A stretch of 9,342 nucleotides of DNA, from assembly GCA_046482825.1 (NCBI GenBank), contig JAWOEI010000096.1, forward strand, positions 1 to 9,342, read 5' to 3'. Under the pieces are notes generated by a model that worked only from the letters and a program-made list of their open reading frames with translations, had not been told where the DNA came from and did no database searches. Positions within the stretch are counted from its first letter, which is position 1; each line of letters starts with the position of its first letter. Positions 7,272 through 9,342 of this stretch are shown here, piece by piece. This DNA is from M55B167 sp046482825 (GTDB lineage Bacteria; Verrucomicrobiota; Kiritimatiellia; RFP12; UBA1067). The position numbers were made by a program, and so were the translations under genes.

Positions 7272-8015
7272 TATTTTTATATTAGCATATTTCCGGCTTG
7301 TTCTGAAAATGAATAAGAACCAGGGAATAAAACTCCTGTACTACCCGGTTGACTGTAACAGAGTGACAGAATGCCTGCTATGCACTGGAATATCTTGGTT
7401 TTATGACCTCTGTGGTGATGCTTAACGAACGCACGAATGGTTTCGAGACGTTGATAGTTGAGGGGGGTGTTCTGAACATTGGTCTGACCAACGGTATTCT
7501 GAATGTGGTTTCCAATAAATTGAAGGAGGCGAGTTGCTGTGCGGTTCGCCTTTTTTGCCCTCGTATCCCGAATCCCGTAGCCCACATATATATACTGCAC
7601 CACATTAAGAACTTGGATGGTTAAGAATTGAGGGTTATTTGCTTTGCCGAAAAAAAACCGGATATATTATCGCGTCTCTACCAGCGTTAAAGAAATATTT
7701 TCAGCGCCACTACGGGAAAGCAATTTGATTAAAATATCCTTCGTTTCTAATTCCGAACATGTGCACTTTGTTTTTAATGACAGGGTGAGTTGCCCCGGAA
7801 TTGAATAGTGGGGGTATGATTTATTGAATACACTTATGTGATTTCAGATTTTCAGTTATGTAACCAGGATCCTTTGAGTTTATATCTAACTGTACTTTTC
7901 AGTAAAAGATATTGATTACTTTCAGTTCGGATTGTGGAATTGCTGTGGGCGTTTACATCATGATTTCTCCCGTTATTGCCGCAAATAGTACACGATCCCG
8001 ATGGCGCATAAGGGG
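7272..8015. other. 744-base gap without a defensible gene
   Basis: No frame here shows a recognisable protein. A 108-codon minus frame (7603-7277) and a 54-codon plus frame (7644-7808, TTG start) are open but have no family signature. Visible structure includes the TTGGTC-t-GACCAA palindrome at 7479-7491, a plus-strand terminator-like hairpin at 7523-7556, and an AT-rich tract from about 7660 to 7970. On the minus strand just upstream of alr, TTCAGA and TAATAT are 17 bases apart. They would start transcription almost at the alr ATG. Confidence 0.5.
7523..7556 (+). terminator. Plus-strand intrinsic terminator-like hairpin
   Basis: AGGCGA (7527-7532) pairs with TCGCCT (7546-7551). The stem can extend outward through two G-U and two A-U pairs, and six T residues follow at 7551-7556. 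It reads as a terminator only on the plus strand. No plus-strand gene precedes it, so it may end a small RNA, or be a relic of lost sequence. Confidence 0.45.
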
Positions 8016-8786
8016 CTAATCTGCGGTTCTGTCCTGCCTCCTGATGGTCAGCAACAACATCAGACCTGAAGCAAGAAGAACGGCTGAGACGGGTTCCGGA
8101 ACCGATATAATCGTGTTGCCGTCGAGCGTAATCCCCCCATTAATGGCGAAGATCCGTCCGTTCACATTGGCGCCGGTATTAAGGGTGTCAGAAGTGAGGG
8201 CGATGATGTTCCCCGAAAAATCCGTTCCCGTGCCGAGGGTTGCGGAGCTGCCGACCTGGAAGAATATGTTCTCGTAATTAGCACCGTTTATCAATACGAT
8301 TGATGATTCCGAGGCGGTCGTTAATGTACTTCCGATCTGGATGACGAAATCCGGATTGACCATGCCTTGACCATCGAGAATGAGGGTTCCTGTCAGCTGG
8401 GCCGATGAGCTGAAGTTATAGGTTCCCGGTGCAAGTGTGCGCCCTCCCAGATTCTGGCCAGTCAGGTCCGTCGCCCCTGTAATGGCCACAAGCGTGTTAT
8501 AAGCTATCAATGCATCGGAATGGGCCTTTGCGGCAACTGCGTCGCCTGCGTGAATCGTTCCATTCACTATACCCGGAGGAAAACCCGTGATAGCACTTCC
8601 AGGGCTTACACCAAGGTCGCCAGTGATATCAGTTGCACCAGTGCTGGTTACTGTCGATCCTCCGAGCACTGCGAAGGTCGCCGCCGTACCCCAATCTACG
8701 CTCGAGGCTTCGGCTCTGATCAGGCAGCAGAAAACAACGGCAGCAGTCAAGCACGCATTGCGCAATGTCATGAATTGTGTTTTCAT
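8016..8786 (-). CDS. Ice-binding-like (DUF3494) protein with PEP-CTERM sorting signal
   Basis: The 256-residue protein begins with a signal peptide (hydrophobic residues 11-23, likely cut after AEA at 27). A single repeat-rich beta-helical domain of the DUF3494/ice-binding-like type fills residues 31-228. Signature pieces are FAVLGGSTVT, GDLGVSPGSAITGFPPG, TDLTGQNLGGRTLAPGTYNF, SSAQLTGTLILDGQG, FVIQIGSTLTTAS and QVGSSATLGTGT. The C-terminus has VPEP (229-232), a hydrophobic segment (233-248) and RR, the PEP-CTERM signal recognised by an exosortase that anchors or releases the protein at the outer envelope. ATG 8786 is supported by AAGGAG ten bases upstream. Members of this family can bind ice, but many DUF3494 proteins are surface or adhesion proteins of unknown ligand, so ice binding is not established. 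The neighbours do not point to its role. Confidence 0.88.
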   Translation of the reverse strand: MKTQFMTLRNACLTAAVVFCCLIRAEASSVDWGTAATFAVLGGSTVTSTGATDITGDLGVSPGSAITGFPPGIVNGTIHAGDAVAAKAHSDALIAYNTLVAITGATDLTGQNLGGRTLAPGTYNFSSSAQLTGTLILDGQGMVNPDFVIQIGSTLTTASESSIVLINGANYENIFFQVGSSATLGTGTDFSGNIIALTSDTLNTGANVNGRIFAINGGITLDGNTIISVPEPVSAVLLASGLMLLLTIRRQDRTAD

Positions 8787-8813
8787 AATGAAATATCTCC
8801 TTTATAGAGAGAC

Positions 8814-8862
8814 AATATAATCATGAAACCGGAATTGTTATATAGGGTATAACCCTACAGGG
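8814..8862 (-). promoter_or_regulatory. Possible promoter and operator of the PEP-CTERM protein gene
   Basis: On the minus strand, TATATT (8819-8814) could be a -10 box starting a leader of about 20 bases that includes the AAGGAG site. No good -35 is found 17 bases further up. Instead two overlapping inverted repeats lie at 8844-8856 (AGGGT-ATA-ACCCT) and 8853-8862 (CCCT-AC-AGGG), where an activator might bind. This is speculative. Confidence 0.3.
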
Positions 8863-8882
8863 ATATTTTATCTGGGTAATAA

Positions 8883-9086
8883 ATGGTGCCATTCGTGACA
8901 GTCATTATTTTATGGATTGAACACCGGTTTATTTTCGGGGATGTCGAGAAGAGTTATCTTTATAGTTTAATGCGGAGGCTGGAAAGTTTTAACGGTTGTG
9001 AGGTAAGGACTTACGCATTCATGGATAACCATTTTCATATACTTCTGCATGTGCCGGAAAAGCGTGCGTTTTATTCTGCACTTTAG
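8883..9086 (+). pseudogene. Truncated REP-associated tyrosine transposase (Y1/RAYT, HUH family)
   Basis: A 67-residue frame contains EHRFIFGDVEKSYLYSLMRRLESFNG (13-38) followed by RTYAFMDNHFHILLHVPEK (42-60). This is the N-terminal half of RAYT-type transposases, with the HUH metal site at H50-F-H52. Such enzymes handle single-stranded REP hairpins and are usually over 150-200 residues. Here the usual N-terminus leading to a YH motif is replaced by unrelated residues 1-11. The frame also stops shortly after PEK, before the catalytic Tyr helix, so it should be inactive. I assign the domain confidently; whether the remnant spans exactly this frame is less sure. Confidence 0.75.
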
Positions 9087-9119
9087 GCTTTTTACGGGCG
9101 CATCTGCGAATCGGTGCAC

Positions 9120-9140
9120 GGCGGGGTCACGGCCCCCGCC
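9120..9140 (+). terminator. GC-rich hairpin after the transposase remnant
   Basis: GGCGGGG (9120-9126) pairs with CCCCGCC (9134-9140) across a 7-base loop, and the plus strand continues CTTGTTTGAT. It may be a terminator with a poor U-tract, or a REP-like hairpin related to the neighbouring transposase remnant. Confidence 0.4.
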
Positions 9141-9178
9141 CTTGTTTGATCAGAATTTGATACAATCGGATCGTTTTT

Positions 9179-9342
9179 CCAGATGAGTGTCTGGAGAAGT
9201 AGCCGAGAGGCGATGGCCATCACCTCTCGGCGGAGTTGATGAGACCGTCCCGCCCTATGGGGTTTAAATCCCGTACTGTAGCATGGTCCTCAACTCTTGT
9301 TTGTACAATTCGTACGGTTGCATGGGCCCGAACAAGTTCGGA
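9179..9342 (+). ncRNA. Candidate structured RNA, incomplete at the window edge
   Basis: The region is a run of complementary segments. CCAGA/TCTGG occupies 9179-9183 and 9190-9194. A near-perfect 30-base hairpin occupies 9202-9231. A long-range stem pairs GAGTTGA (9233-9239) with TCAACTC (9290-9296), and continues after a small internal loop as GACC (9243-9246) with GGTC (9285-9288). It encloses a GGG-7-base-loop-CCC arm (9260-9272). A further stem pairs 9296-9303 with 9329-9336, and competes with CCGAA/TTCGG (9328-9341). No frame codes for a recognisable protein. Strand is uncertain because stems are symmetric. Possibilities are a transposon-associated guide RNA such as the HEARO/omega-RNA class upstream of IscB, the 5' part of a group II intron, or another mobile-element RNA. 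I cannot identify it by sequence. Confidence 0.4.
9202..9231. repeat. Near-perfect 30-bp palindrome
   Basis: GCCGAGAGG (9202-9210) and CCTCTCGGC (9223-9231) flank the self-complementary core GATGGCCATC (9212-9221). Only the 9211/9222 pair (C against A) fails to match. As DNA it could extrude a cruciform or be a dimer site; as RNA it forms one long hairpin closed near GGCC. It lies about 115 bases past the RAYT remnant. Confidence 0.7.

Noticed and set aside
7277..7603. Minus-strand open frame of 108 codons upstream of alr
   Set aside because: It has no recognisable motif, overlaps other open frames on both strands, and lacks a convincing ribosome site. Its composition looks like chance or decayed sequence.
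7644..7808. Plus-strand 54-codon frame with TTG start and GAGGG nine bases upstream
   Set aside because: The translation has no family signature and the start is a weak codon in an AT-rich gap. I would accept it only with conservation in relatives.
9195..9285. tRNA-like features (TAGCCGAGAGGC resembling an A-box, GGG-TTTAAAT-CCC resembling a T arm)
   Set aside because: No acceptor stem or anticodon arm can be formed, and the A-box-like bases belong to the 30-bp palindrome.

Overview
The window is a chromosomal segment of a bacterium that most resembles a member of the PVC group, probably Lentisphaerota, Kiritimatiellota or Verrucomicrobiota. This placement is an inference. It rests on a PEP-CTERM (exosortase-sorted) protein of the ice-binding-like family, a remnant of a REP-associated tyrosine transposase, a secreted clan-A-like glycoside hydrolase, and a long RdgC-like protein lying beside core genes. 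No rRNA is present to confirm it.

Layout. Bases 1-256 are AT-rich (about 40% GC by hand count) and carry a fragment of a GH13 alpha-amylase-type enzyme that stops abruptly. They are followed by two short palindromes that look like an operator. A signal-peptide-bearing glycoside hydrolase then begins at 257. It is broken near 612-620, where the reading frame changes and the middle of the catalytic barrel is missing. Its C-terminal part runs to 1911. Convergent to it is an RdgC-like gene on the minus strand (3107-2004).

The core of the window is on the minus strand. It holds alanine racemase (7271-6153), then ribosomal protein S15 (5882-5619) and polynucleotide phosphorylase (5469-3352). The last two form the classic rpsO-pnp transcription unit, with two good promoter-like sites before rpsO and a terminator or attenuator hairpin between the genes. 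Downstream of pnp is a 9-bp inverted repeat (GGGGTCAA type) that could be its terminator and also resembles REP elements.

Bases 7272-8015 hold no gene I can defend, apart from a plus-strand terminator-like hairpin at about 7523-7556 that has no obvious gene in front of it. Next is the PEP-CTERM ice-binding-like protein (8786-8016, minus), with a strong ribosome binding site and a small palindrome cluster upstream.

The right end (8883-9342) looks mobile. A both-ends-truncated Y1/RAYT transposase is followed by a GC-rich hairpin, and then by about 165 bases dense in nested inverted repeats that run off the window. These include a near-perfect 30-bp palindrome and a two-part 11-bp long-range stem. 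This block is the best candidate for an uncharacterised structured RNA or mobile-element RNA. Its identity cannot be settled from the window alone.
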